From NCBI RefSeq assembly GCF_040499845.1, contig NZ_CP159342.1, positions 4,588,001 through 4,652,000 on the forward strand: 64,000 bases of DNA, read 5' to 3'. The DNA is from Micromonospora sp. CCTCC AA 2012012 (lineage in GTDB: Bacteria > Actinomycetota > Actinomycetes > Mycobacteriales > Micromonosporaceae). Both the position numbers and the translations under genes were made by a program. Below the pieces are notes generated by a model that was not told the origin of the DNA, searched no databases, and worked only from the letters and a program-made list of their open reading frames with translations. This document shows, one piece after another, positions 40,449 to 48,850 of the stretch; positions within the stretch are counted from its first letter, which is position 1, and the number at the start of each line of letters is the position of its first letter.

Positions 40449-40479
40449 AATCGTCGATGGTCACCATGCATCGACGATT
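40449..40479. promoter_or_regulatory. 11-bp perfect inverted repeat upstream of the permease
   Basis: AATCGTCGATG (40449-40459) and CATCGACGATT (40469-40479), separated by 9 nt, lie 69 bp before the permease start. The centre holds a second palindrome, ATGGTCACCAT. It is a likely operator for the permease-acetamidase operon or an mRNA hairpin. Confidence 0.65.
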
Positions 40480-40547
40480 AGCTGTCGGTGCTTCTCCTCC
40501 TGGTGGACGTAATTCATCAAACTATTGTGCTTGAGAAAGGTTTCTAG

Positions 40548-41954
40548 GTGTACGAACAGAGCGAGCTTGAGCGTTACGGCTATCGCCAGGAGTTGGCGCG
40601 CCAGCTTCGATTTCGGGACCTGCTGGCCTACGGGCTGGTGTACATGGTGCCGATCGCGCCGATGGCGATCTTCGGCAGCGTGTACGCCGGCTCCGGCGGG
40701 ATGGTGGCCCTGGCGTACGCGGTTGGTGTGGTGGCGTTGGTGTTCACCGCGTTCTCCTACGCCCAGATGGTGAAGGCGTTCCCCATGTCGGGCAGTGTCT
40801 ACAACTACGCCGGCCGAGGCATCAGCGCGCCGGTCGGGTTCCTGGCTGGCTGGGTGATCCTGCTCGACTACGTGCTCGTGCCGGGTCTGCTGTATCTGGT
40901 GGCGTCGGTGGCGATGCACGCCACCGTGCCTGCGGTGCCGGTGTGGGTGTGGTTGCTCGGGTTCGTCGCGGTCAATACGGTCGTCAACTCGGTGGGGATC
41001 CGTATGACCGCCGTGGTGACCCGGGTGATGCTCGTCGGCGAGTTGATCGTCCTGGCGGTCTTCCTCGCGGTCGCCGGTTGGGCTCTCGCCTCGGGCAGGG
41101 GCCGGTTCAGCTGGGACGCGTTCTACAACTCCGACACGTTCACCTGGTCTCTCGTGGCGGGCGCCGTGTCGATCGCGGTGCTGTCCTTCCTCGGCTTCGA
41201 CGGGATCAGCATGCTGGCGGAGGAGACCAAGGGCGGTTCCCGGCAGATCGGCCGGGCGATGGCCGCCGTCCTCGTCCTGGCCGGCGTGCTGTTCATCGCC
41301 CAGACTTGGCTGGCCGCGATGCTCGTCCCCGAGCCGGCCTCGCTGCTCAGTGCCGGTGATCCGAACGGCACCGCCTTCTACGATGCCGCGCAGGTGGCTG
41401 GCGGAGGCTGGCTGGCGACGTTGTGCGCGGTCGCGACCGCGATCGCGTGGGGCCTGCCGAACTCGATGGTCGCCCAGGTCGCCACGTCCCGGCTGCTGTA
41501 CGCGATGGCCCGGGACCGGCAGCTTCCCGCCTTCTTGGCGAAGGTGTCGATCCGCCGCAACGTGCCCCTCAACGCCACCCTGCTCACCGGCGCCGTCTCC
41601 CTCGCCCTCGGCCTGTACATGGCCACCCGCGCCGACGGGATCACGCTGCTGTCGTCGCTGATCAATTTCGGGGCGATGGTCGCGTTCCTGGTCCTGCACG
41701 TCTCCGTCGTTGTGCACCACCTCATCCGCCGACGTAGCGGCAACTGGTGGGCGCACCTGGTCATGCCTGGTATCGGCTTCGTGATCCTCGCCTACGTGGT
41801 GGTCAACGCGAACATCGCCGCGCAGCGGCTCGGTCTGGCCTGGCTCGCCCTCGGCGTGGTCGTGCTCGCCGGCCTGTACCTGTCCGGCCGCAGACCCGCC
41901 CTGTCGGGTCTGGCGCCCGCGCAGCCGCAGGCCCGCCACGTCGAGCGGGTGTGA
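40548..41954 (+). CDS. APC-family amino acid/amine permease
   Basis: A 468-residue integral membrane transporter with about 12 helices. FRDLLAYGLVYMVPIAPMAIFGSVYAGSGGMVALAYAVG is the conserved TM1 region, AFPMSGSVYNYAGRGISAPVGFLAGWVILLDYVLVPGLLY TM2-3, and SFLGFDGISMLAEETKGGSRQIGRAM the TM6-7 signature. It imports an amino acid, amine or amide by ion coupling. The following acetamidase-family gene overlaps or adjoins its stop, which suggests an amide or amine taken up and hydrolysed. GAAAGG precedes GTG 40548. Confidence 0.92.
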   Translation: MYEQSELERYGYRQELARQLRFRDLLAYGLVYMVPIAPMAIFGSVYAGSGGMVALAYAVGVVALVFTAFSYAQMVKAFPMSGSVYNYAGRGISAPVGFLAGWVILLDYVLVPGLLYLVASVAMHATVPAVPVWVWLLGFVAVNTVVNSVGIRMTAVVTRVMLVGELIVLAVFLAVAGWALASGRGRFSWDAFYNSDTFTWSLVAGAVSIAVLSFLGFDGISMLAEETKGGSRQIGRAMAAVLVLAGVLFIAQTWLAAMLVPEPASLLSAGDPNGTAFYDAAQVAGGGWLATLCAVATAIAWGLPNSMVAQVATSRLLYAMARDRQLPAFLAKVSIRRNVPLNATLLTGAVSLALGLYMATRADGITLLSSLINFGAMVAFLVLHVSVVVHHLIRRRSGNWWAHLVMPGIGFVILAYVVVNANIAAQRLGLAWLALGVVVLAGLYLSGRRPALSGLAPAQPQARHVERV

Positions 41955-41959
41955 CGACC

Positions 41960-42964
41960 ATGGACACGATTACCTACCGGCCCGCCCGCGACGAGCTGGC
42001 CTATACCTTCGGCGGGCGGATGCCGGTGGCCCACGTCCGCTCCGGCGACGTGCTACGGGTGCACACGGAGGATTGCTTCGGCGGATTGGTGCGCGGTCCG
42101 GCGGACCTGCCGTCGCAGGTGTGCCGCATGCCCTACCTGAACCCGGTGTCCGGGCCGTTCTTCGTCGAGGATGCAGAGCCAGGCGACACCCTCGCCGTCC
42201 ACCTCGCCTCGATCGTTCCGGCCCGCGACTGGGGAGTCTCCTCGACGTTCCCGCACTTCGGGGCACTGACCTCCACCTCACATACGGCGACCCTGCAGCC
42301 GCCTCTCGAGGAGCGGGTGTGGGTATACGACATCGACCAGCAGGCCGGCACGGTCCGCTTCCACGCCACCGACAGCGACCACACGGTCGACCTGCCGCTG
42401 GACCCGATGATCGGCACCGTCGGCGTGGCGCCGGGCGGTTTCGAGGCGCGTTCGACAATCGTGCCCGACAGCCATGGCGGGAACCTCGACACACCGGAGC
42501 TGCGCGCCGGTACCACCCTGTACCTGGGGGTGAATGTGCACGGGGCGATGCTGGCCCTCGGCGACGGCCACGCCTGCCAGGGCGAGGGTGAGGCCTGTGG
42601 CGTCGGGGTGGAGATCGCCACAACCACCAGCCTGATCATCGAGGTCATCAAAGGCGTCCCGACGGTGTGGCCCCGCCTGGAGACCGACACGTCGATCATG
42701 TCGGTCGGCTGCGCCCGTCCCCTTGAAGACGCGTACCGGATTGCGCACCGCGACCTGGTCGGCTGGGTGGTAGACCTCACCGGCCTGGAGCAGCTCGACG
42801 CCTACCAGCTGGTGTCACAGGCGGGACGGGCGCCGATCGGCAACGTCTGCGACCCGAACTACACACTCCTCGCCGCCGTCGACAAGGTACTGCTTCCGCA
42901 GCCGCAAGCCGCCTACGACGGGGTGCACGCCCGCTTCCGGCAGCACACCGACGGGCCGAGGTAG
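41960..42964 (+). CDS. acetamidase/formamidase-family protein
   Basis: A 334-residue FmdA/AmdA-family amidase. TGGT-like conserved parts are VRSGDVLRVHTEDCFGG, FFVEDAEPGDTLAVHLASIVPARDWG, PMIGTVGVAPGGFEARSTIVPDSHGGNLDTPELRAGTTLYLGVNVHGAMLALGDGHACQGEGEACGVGVE (the family core with GDGHA.QG.GE) and VCDPNYTLLAAVDK. It releases ammonia from a short-chain amide. ATG 41960 follows the permease stop; an in-frame GTG 41951 overlaps that stop (GTGA) and may be the start. Confidence 0.92.
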   Translation: MDTITYRPARDELAYTFGGRMPVAHVRSGDVLRVHTEDCFGGLVRGPADLPSQVCRMPYLNPVSGPFFVEDAEPGDTLAVHLASIVPARDWGVSSTFPHFGALTSTSHTATLQPPLEERVWVYDIDQQAGTVRFHATDSDHTVDLPLDPMIGTVGVAPGGFEARSTIVPDSHGGNLDTPELRAGTTLYLGVNVHGAMLALGDGHACQGEGEACGVGVEIATTTSLIIEVIKGVPTVWPRLETDTSIMSVGCARPLEDAYRIAHRDLVGWVVDLTGLEQLDAYQLVSQAGRAPIGNVCDPNYTLLAAVDKVLLPQPQAAYDGVHARFRQHTDGPR

Positions 42965-42978
42965 AGGGCGGGATCCAC

Positions 42979-43662
42979 ATGGCCTCCTCCATCCCCCAGC
43001 TGCCGTTGCGGGACGAGTTGTTCCTGCTCGGTCACGACGACGACACCGGCCAGCCACACATCCACCGCCAGGCCCTCGCACTCGGCCTGGCGGGTGCGGT
43101 GCTCATCGACCTCTTTCTCGCCGGGCGGATCGGTCTCGACACCACGGACGACACCCAATCGGGCGAGGAGCAGCGGCTGTGGCTGCACCTGGACCGCCCG
43201 GTCGGGGACTTGATCGCCGACACCGCCCTGGCCTCCATCCGCTACGCCCACCCGACCCCGCCGCTGCGGAGGTGGCTGCGCGGGTTCGCCGACGACCTGT
43301 ACGACCGCACCCGCGCCGGCCTGCACGCTGGCGGGATCCTGCGCCACGACGTGCGTCGCCGCCTGGGAGGGCTCGCCCGCACCGACCGCTACCTGCCCAC
43401 GGACCTCAAGTGGCCGGTCGTCGCCCGCGCCCGGTTGCACTACATCGCCGCCGGCCGTGACCAGCCCGACAACCACACCGCCGCCCTCGGCGGCCTCGTC
43501 GCGACCCTCGGCCTGACCAACCACCTGTACCTCGCCGACGACATCGCCGCCCTCACCGTGCAACTGCGCACCATTGCCGCGCAGCACCACCGGCAGGTAC
43601 GCGACATCACCGCCGCGGTCGACGCCGCCGTCGGTGACCTCGCCACCGCCGCCTACCGGTGA
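42979..43662 (+). CDS. GPP34 (GOLPH3/VPS74-like) family protein
   Basis: A 227-residue all-helical protein of the GPP34 family: LPLRDELFLLGHDDDTGQPHIHRQALALGLAGAVLIDLFLAGRIGL at the N-terminus, then GLARTDRYLPTDLKWPVVARARLHYIAAG. The eukaryotic relatives bind phosphatidylinositol 4-phosphate at the Golgi; the many actinobacterial copies have no known role. It begins 14 bp after the acetamidase gene and is probably in the same operon. Confidence 0.9.
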   Translation: MASSIPQLPLRDELFLLGHDDDTGQPHIHRQALALGLAGAVLIDLFLAGRIGLDTTDDTQSGEEQRLWLHLDRPVGDLIADTALASIRYAHPTPPLRRWLRGFADDLYDRTRAGLHAGGILRHDVRRRLGGLARTDRYLPTDLKWPVVARARLHYIAAGRDQPDNHTAALGGLVATLGLTNHLYLADDIAALTVQLRTIAAQHHRQVRDITAAVDAAVGDLATAAYR

Positions 43663-43706
43663 GCCCGCACCATCCCACCCGATCCGCTGCCCCTTGGAGG
43701 CATCTT

Positions 43707-44375
43707 ATGGACGTCATTCCGCGTATCCGTGCCGCCCGGTGGGCGGACAAGGAACCGGTCGCCGCGCTGATCGCCGACGCCCTGCATTCCGGCCCTCTCG
43801 CCCAGTGGCTGGTGCCCGATCCGACCTGCCGACGGCGGATCCTGGCCGACGTGGCGGTGATCTGGGTGGAACACGCCATGTTCTTCGGCGACATCCAGAT
43901 CACCGACGACCTGAGCGCCGCCGCGATGGGGTTTCACCGCTACCGCAGCATCCCGCCACCGTCGAACTACCGCAGCCGACTGGCCGACGCCGCCGGCCCG
44001 CACGCGCGGCAGTTCGAACTCCTCGACCAACTACTCACCCAGGTCCGACCCACCGAACCTCACTACCACCTGGCAGTTCTCGCCGTCCTTCCCGCCGCCC
44101 GGCGGCGCGGTGTCGGCGCGGCGATGCTCACCCACCATGAGAGCCGCCTCGACCGCATCGACATGCCCTCGTGGACCGAAACCGCGCCCAACAGCCAGGA
44201 CCTGTACCACCGGTACGGCTACCTCCCGAGGCCCGCGCTCGCCCTGCCCGACGGGCCGGTCATCGCTCCGATGCGCCGCAACCCTCACCCGAACCGCGGC
44301 TCTTGGCCGGTGAACACCGCCACGCCAGCGACCGTCACCGCCGCGGCGCGCGCCCAGTCCGACGCCCAACGCTAG
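43707..44375 (+). CDS. GNAT-family N-acetyltransferase
   Basis: A 222-residue GNAT acetyltransferase. IRAARWADKEPVAALIADALHSGPLAQWLVPDP is strand 1 and helix 1, YHLAVLAVLPAARRRGVGAAMLTHHESRLD is the acetyl-CoA pyrophosphate loop (R-R-G-V-G-A), and SQDLYHRYGYLPRP the usual C-terminal Tyr region. The substrate is unknown. TTGGAGG at 43694-43700 sets ATG 43707. The last 40 residues are Ala/Pro/Thr-rich and probably disordered. Confidence 0.9.
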   Translation: MDVIPRIRAARWADKEPVAALIADALHSGPLAQWLVPDPTCRRRILADVAVIWVEHAMFFGDIQITDDLSAAAMGFHRYRSIPPPSNYRSRLADAAGPHARQFELLDQLLTQVRPTEPHYHLAVLAVLPAARRRGVGAAMLTHHESRLDRIDMPSWTETAPNSQDLYHRYGYLPRPALALPDGPVIAPMRRNPHPNRGSWPVNTATPATVTAAARAQSDAQR

Positions 44376-44666
44376 GCCCCGGGTTCCGGCGGCCAGGTCA
44401 CAGCTCGCACCGCATTCTCTCTGACACCGCCCCGTGTCGCCGCCCACATCTGCGCTGGGCCCACATCGGGGTGTTCGAGCCGGTCGCCCGCCCGTTGAGG
44501 GAGGGCAGCGGCGACCGACGTGGCCGGCGACGACAGCCCCCCACTGTCGTCGCCGGCCACACCCTCCGCCCACATGCGCCGTCTGCGGGGTCATTACGAA
44601 CTTCACAAACCCGGCGCTGCTCCCACCGCCTGAACGCAACCATGAACCCCAAGGGAAGGAACGCCG

Positions 44667-45782
44667 ATGCCGACGCGGACGACAGCCGTCCCCGCGTGGA
44701 CACCCGCCTTCGTCGCCGAGGTCGTCGCCGCGACCATCGAACAAGCCGCCGTCCACGGCCTGCACCAAGCGCCCCGGGACGTTGCCCGCAGCCACCACCT
44801 GTCGCCCGCGACGGTTGAGGAATGGGTCTCGCGGGCCCGCGCCGTGCAGGCCGCGCCCGTGCCACCCGACCTCCTGGCCTGCCACACCTGCGCGCGATCC
44901 ATGATCCTCATCCAGCTGCCCGGCAGCGGCAGGGTCTACCTGTGCGCGCCGTCCTGCGGGCGCACACCGGTACCGGCCGATGAGATCCGCGACGCCGTCG
45001 CCGCAGTGATCCTGCACCGCACCCCACACCTCGTCCCAACCGGCAAGACGACCCAGGCCGCCTCCTACGCGCTCGGCCCCATCCAACGCGTCACCGTCGG
45101 CGCCACCGGCACAGACCTGCACATCACCTGGAGAGCCATCTCCCTACAGGTCACCGGCCCGATGATGGCCATGGCCCAGCGTCTACACCTAGCCCAGCGC
45201 CACACCGCCAACAACAAGCCCGAGCGTGCCATCGACGTCCTGCACAGCGGGCTCCTGCACATCGACCCCACCAGCGCCACGCTCGCCCTGGACACCGCGA
45301 CCGCCCGCGCCGCCACGCTCCTGGCCACCCTCACCCTCACCAACGGCGACCCAGCCGCCGCGCTCCCCTGGGCCCAATGGGGACACCGCAGCCTGCGCCA
45401 CCTCCTCCGAGACCCCACCAACCCCGAAGTCCGCGCCGCCCTGCGCGTCCTGGCCGCCACCCACCGCGCCGCCGGGAACCTCACCACCGCCGCCGACTGC
45501 TACAGCGACCTCATCCGCCACCACACCCAAGCCGACGGACCCTACGCACTACCCACCCTCGCCACCCAAGCCACCCTCGCCGTCGTCCTGTACGAACACG
45601 GCCGCCAGGAACCGGCGCAGCAACTCCTCGCCCGCACCATCGCCGACCACCGCCGTGTCCATCCCCACCACCCCGCCATCGCGCGCATGACAGCCGCCCT
45701 GTACCGCATGCACACCACAGCTACCGGCCCGCCGGGTCATCCCCCGCACATCGCAACGCCCGCCACGCCCGGCGCCAGCTAG
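44667..45782 (+). CDS. TPR protein with N-terminal HTH-like and zinc-finger-like segments
   Basis: A 371-residue cytoplasmic protein. Residues 1-60 look like a helical DNA-binding segment (DVARSHHLSPATVEEWVSRARAVQ). Residues about 70-97 have LLACHTCARSMILIQLPGSGRVYLCAPSC, a CX2C...CX3C zinc-ribbon-like element. From about 170 helical repeats follow (HLAQRHTANNKPERAIDVLHSGLLHIDP, TAADCYSDLIRHHTQADGPYALPTLATQATLAVVLYEHGRQEPAQQLL), the TPR pattern. It resembles regulators of unknown ligand; I do not know this combination. GGAAGG precedes ATG 44667. Confidence 0.75.
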   Translation: MPTRTTAVPAWTPAFVAEVVAATIEQAAVHGLHQAPRDVARSHHLSPATVEEWVSRARAVQAAPVPPDLLACHTCARSMILIQLPGSGRVYLCAPSCGRTPVPADEIRDAVAAVILHRTPHLVPTGKTTQAASYALGPIQRVTVGATGTDLHITWRAISLQVTGPMMAMAQRLHLAQRHTANNKPERAIDVLHSGLLHIDPTSATLALDTATARAATLLATLTLTNGDPAAALPWAQWGHRSLRHLLRDPTNPEVRAALRVLAATHRAAGNLTTAADCYSDLIRHHTQADGPYALPTLATQATLAVVLYEHGRQEPAQQLLARTIADHRRVHPHHPAIARMTAALYRMHTTATGPPGHPPHIATPATPGAS

Positions 45783-45841
45783 ACCGCCGCGCACCTGACC
45801 ACCCACAACCGGGACAACCGGCCTGGGCGCACCCGAAACAA

Positions 45842-46747
45842 ATGCGCATCGAAAGGACACCAAACACCTTGCTCCGCACCACCCCCACCACGCGCCGATG
45901 GTCGGCAGGACTGATCGCTGGCCTCCTCCTCGCCGGCTGCCAACCCGGACCCGCCAGCCCGACACCGGCCACACCATCCCCCACGACGCCTCCGGCGCCC
46001 CCATCCCCGGCACTCGTAGCGACCGCGCCCGGCCTCACCCCACCGCAGCGCCTGCGTCTGCTCGCCGGCACCATCACGGTCGCCCCCGCCGATCGCACCA
46101 TCGACCTGCCCTACACCTACCTCCACACCCAATCCTGGACTCGTGCCACCAATGTCATCACCCGCTCGGACCTACAGCGCTGGCGCCGCGACGCCGACGA
46201 CTCCGGCCGCGAGGTGACGCGCCGGCTCCCCGACGTGCGTGGCCTCGCCCACCGTCCGACACCTGACGAGCGCCGCCAGTTCGCCGCTGCCGGGACGAAG
46301 ACGACGCGATACGTCAGCGGCGAACTCGAGCCCTACCTTCCCGAACCGCTGACCACCGACATCGCCGAGCTTGCTGGTGCGCTGGCCCCACGCGAACTGG
46401 CTGGTGAGCCCGCGTACCCGCGCATGCTCGTCCAAGGCGTCGTCGGTGTCGCCACCAGCCAGTACCTCAATCAGGAACAGCGCGCAGCCGCACTGGGAGT
46501 CCTCGCAGACGTGCCGGCCATCTCCTACCAGGGCGAGCAGACTGACCTCGCCGGACGAACTGGCCTCGGCTTCACCGTGAGTGCCGACAACTCCCAGACG
46601 CAGCTCATCGTCCACCCCCGCACAGGCGAGATCCTCTCTGCCGAAGAACGAGTGCACGGCGCGAAGGCGGGCTTGTTCTCCTACGTGCTGATCCTCGAAC
46701 ACGGCCACACCGGCACCGACACCGCAACGCTTGGCGGGCGGCCCTGA
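45842..46747 (+). CDS. putative lipoprotein
   Basis: A 301-residue exported protein. TTRRWSAGLIAGLLLAGCQPG is a signal peptide with a good lipobox (LLAGC, acylated Cys near residue 33), followed by a Pro/Thr/Ser linker. The globular part includes YTYLHTQSWTRATNVITRSDLQRWRRDADDSGREVTRRLPDV, EPAYPRMLVQGVVGVATSQYLNQEQRAAALGVLADVPAISYQGEQTDLAGRTGLGFTV and TQLIVHPRTGEILSAEERV. This layout is seen in actinobacterial anti-sigma-linked CU044_5270-like lipoproteins, but no sigma factor is adjacent. Function unknown. It follows the TPR gene by 59 bp. Confidence 0.82.
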   Translation: MRIERTPNTLLRTTPTTRRWSAGLIAGLLLAGCQPGPASPTPATPSPTTPPAPPSPALVATAPGLTPPQRLRLLAGTITVAPADRTIDLPYTYLHTQSWTRATNVITRSDLQRWRRDADDSGREVTRRLPDVRGLAHRPTPDERRQFAAAGTKTTRYVSGELEPYLPEPLTTDIAELAGALAPRELAGEPAYPRMLVQGVVGVATSQYLNQEQRAAALGVLADVPAISYQGEQTDLAGRTGLGFTVSADNSQTQLIVHPRTGEILSAEERVHGAKAGLFSYVLILEHGHTGTDTATLGGRP

Positions 46748-46791
46748 GCTGCCCCGTCCGCTCGAGGGCGTGCACCGGCGCATCGGCTCCG

Positions 46792-47072
46792 CACGGTGGT
46801 GACGTCGCCCTCGATGACGGTCACGTCGTGGCCCGCCAGGTTCGCTCGCCGCCGGGCCGCCAGCCGACCACCGATCTCCACGGCCAGCGCCGACGCGCCA
46901 GCGGCCATGAGGGGACCGAGTCACCTGCCCCGCTCTGGGCCCTAATCTCCGAGACGCGCGCACCCGGTCGCAGCCCGCACCCGGCAAGCACCTCATACCC
47001 TACGCAGCTACCCCGGCCGAGCTGCCTGAAATTGTCGGGATCATCGTCGAAGCTGCCCGCTGCCTCATTCAC
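46792..47072 (-). pseudogene. remnant of protein-L-isoaspartate O-methyltransferase-like gene
   Basis: On the minus strand DDDPDNFRQLGRGSCVGYEVLAGCGLRPGARVSEI (from 47072) resembles the PIMT motif I approach (LRPGARVLEIGAG). In another frame ALAVEIGGRLAARRRANLAGHDVTVIEGD follows, which matches the acidic motif II region. Frames change at least once and neither end of the gene is complete. It lies next to the integrase of the conjugative element and may have been damaged by integration or by later decay. Confidence 0.5.
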
Positions 47073-47166
47073 TGGCCGTCACCTCTCACGGCGCGAGCGT
47101 CGTCCGGGGGAATGACCGAGGCCTCGTAGGAGGGCGGCCTGCTACAGCTCGGCGACGATAGTGGTA

Positions 47167-48636
47167 TCACCCTGCGAGGCGGGGACTGCGGCGCTTCCGG
47201 TTGATCTTCTTGGCGACGGCATCGGCGGCGTCTTGGTGCATCCGCTTGGTGACGCTCTGGTAGGTGTCGCGGGTCAGGGTTGTGGTGGAGTGGCCGAGTT
47301 GCTCGGAGACGACCTTGATGTCGACGCCGGCGTCGAGGGCGATGGTGGCGGCGCTGTGGCGCAGGTCGTGCAGCCGGATGGGGGGCAGCCCTGCTTTGCG
47401 GACGAGTTTGCGGAACCGTTGGGTGACGGCGTTGGGGTGCCATGGTTGCCCGTCGGGGCGGACGAAGAACAGGCCGGTGTCGGGCCATGTGTCGCCGGCG
47501 GCGAGTTGCCAGGCGGCGCGGCGGGCCTTGTAGGCGGTGAGGACTTTGGTCGTGTCGATGTCGAGGGCGACGTCGCGGTTTCCGGCCCTGCTCTTCGGCG
47601 GTTTCTGCACGGCGGTGTAGCCGTGGGTGGCGATTTGGTTGTTGATCGTGGTCTCGCGGCGGTGCAGGCGTACCTCGCTGTCGCGCAGGCCGCACGCCTC
47701 GCCGCGGCGGGGCCCGCGGTAGGCCATGTAGTGCCACATCGGGTGCAGGTCGGGGGCGTGTACGGCGGCGTAGTCGAGGAACTGCCCGACCTGGGAGTCG
47801 GTCCACACCATCACCGGTCCGGGGACCTCGCCGGTGGCCTTCCACCGCCGTATGCGTTCGTCCTCCCACACGATCGGTAGGGGCCGGTCGGCGGGGACCT
47901 TGACCAGGGCGGCGGGGTTGGCGCCGACGATGAGTTCGTCGGCGAGGGCGTCGTTGATCGCCTTGCGCAGGCAGGCGCGGATGCGCTGGCGTGTGCTGGC
48001 ACCAGTGGGTCGCACGCCGGTGACGGACGCGCGGACGGCTGGGTCGGTGCTCGCTTTCGCGGCGGCGATCTCGTCGTTGCGGCGCTCGATGGCGGCGAAC
48101 ATGGCGCGGATGTGGGTGGTGCGCAGCTTGTCCAGCGGGATGTCGCCCAGGTGTGGGATCAAGTGGACCCGAGCGATCGATTCGTAGCCGCGCTGCGTGT
48201 TCGCGTCGATCGTGAGGTGGGTCAGCCAGCCGGTGAGGTACTCGGCGACGGTGGGCATGTCGGCCAGCGCACCGTCGCCGCGCAGCCGCTGGCGGACGCG
48301 GTCGACCTCGGGCAGGGGACGCTTGGCGCGTACGGCGGTTTGCAGCAGGTCGGCGATCTCGGTACGGCGGCGCCGGTCACCGTCGGCGAGGGCGAGCAGG
48401 TCGCGGGCCTGGTCGAGTTCGTCGGCGGCGGCACGCCGGGTGGGAAAGCTGGAGCGGCGTAACTGCCGGCGCCCGCCATCGGTGGTGGGTGGTAGTTCAA
48501 GTTGGTAGGCCCAGTGGCCGTGGTCGGAGCTCCAGGCTCGGTTCGCGCGGCGTAGTTTCGGGCAGTCGTTTCCCAGTGGCTTGCCGGTGTCGGGGTGGCG
48601 GCAGCCGCAACGCTTGAAGATGCTTCCGTCTGGCAT
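47167..48636 (-). CDS. int: tyrosine recombinase/integrase of the conjugative element
   Basis: A 489-residue site-specific recombinase. The N-terminus DGSIFKRCGCRHPDTGKPLGNDCPKL has the Cys-rich zinc-finger-like start typical of actinobacterial ICE and phage integrases. The core-binding domain includes YLTGWLTHLTIDANTQRGYESIARVHLIPHLGDIPLDKLRTTHI. Catalytic residues are Arg in YMAYRGPRRGEACGL, HDLRHSAATIALDAG (HXXRH), LGHSTTT and Tyr in TRDTYQSV. ATG 48636 fits family length; an in-frame ATG at 48691 adds residues of no homology. Confidence 0.92.
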   Translation of the reverse strand: MPDGSIFKRCGCRHPDTGKPLGNDCPKLRRANRAWSSDHGHWAYQLELPPTTDGGRRQLRRSSFPTRRAAADELDQARDLLALADGDRRRRTEIADLLQTAVRAKRPLPEVDRVRQRLRGDGALADMPTVAEYLTGWLTHLTIDANTQRGYESIARVHLIPHLGDIPLDKLRTTHIRAMFAAIERRNDEIAAAKASTDPAVRASVTGVRPTGASTRQRIRACLRKAINDALADELIVGANPAALVKVPADRPLPIVWEDERIRRWKATGEVPGPVMVWTDSQVGQFLDYAAVHAPDLHPMWHYMAYRGPRRGEACGLRDSEVRLHRRETTINNQIATHGYTAVQKPPKSRAGNRDVALDIDTTKVLTAYKARRAAWQLAAGDTWPDTGLFFVRPDGQPWHPNAVTQRFRKLVRKAGLPPIRLHDLRHSAATIALDAGVDIKVVSEQLGHSTTTLTRDTYQSVTKRMHQDAADAVAKKINRKRRSPRLAG

Positions 48637-48850
48637 CGGAGGTGGTGCTCCCGTTCGTCTGGGTGGTGGGGCATCGGTTTGGTCGATCGACATCCACGCG
48701 TGACCGGCGGCCACGATCAAGTCGCCGCGGTTCCAGGCCCGGTGGGTGGGCCATGCGCTGGGGCCGGTGACCGGCGAAAGTCAGATGCGCCCTGCTGGGG
48801 AGTCTGGGATCCTGTCCGGTTCGCGTGAGATCGGGCATGGAGGACGGCCA

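Noticed and set aside
40461..41939. 492-codon minus-strand frame opposite the permease
   Set aside because: His/Arg/Glu-rich sequence mirrors the codons of a clear 12-helix transporter on the plus strand.
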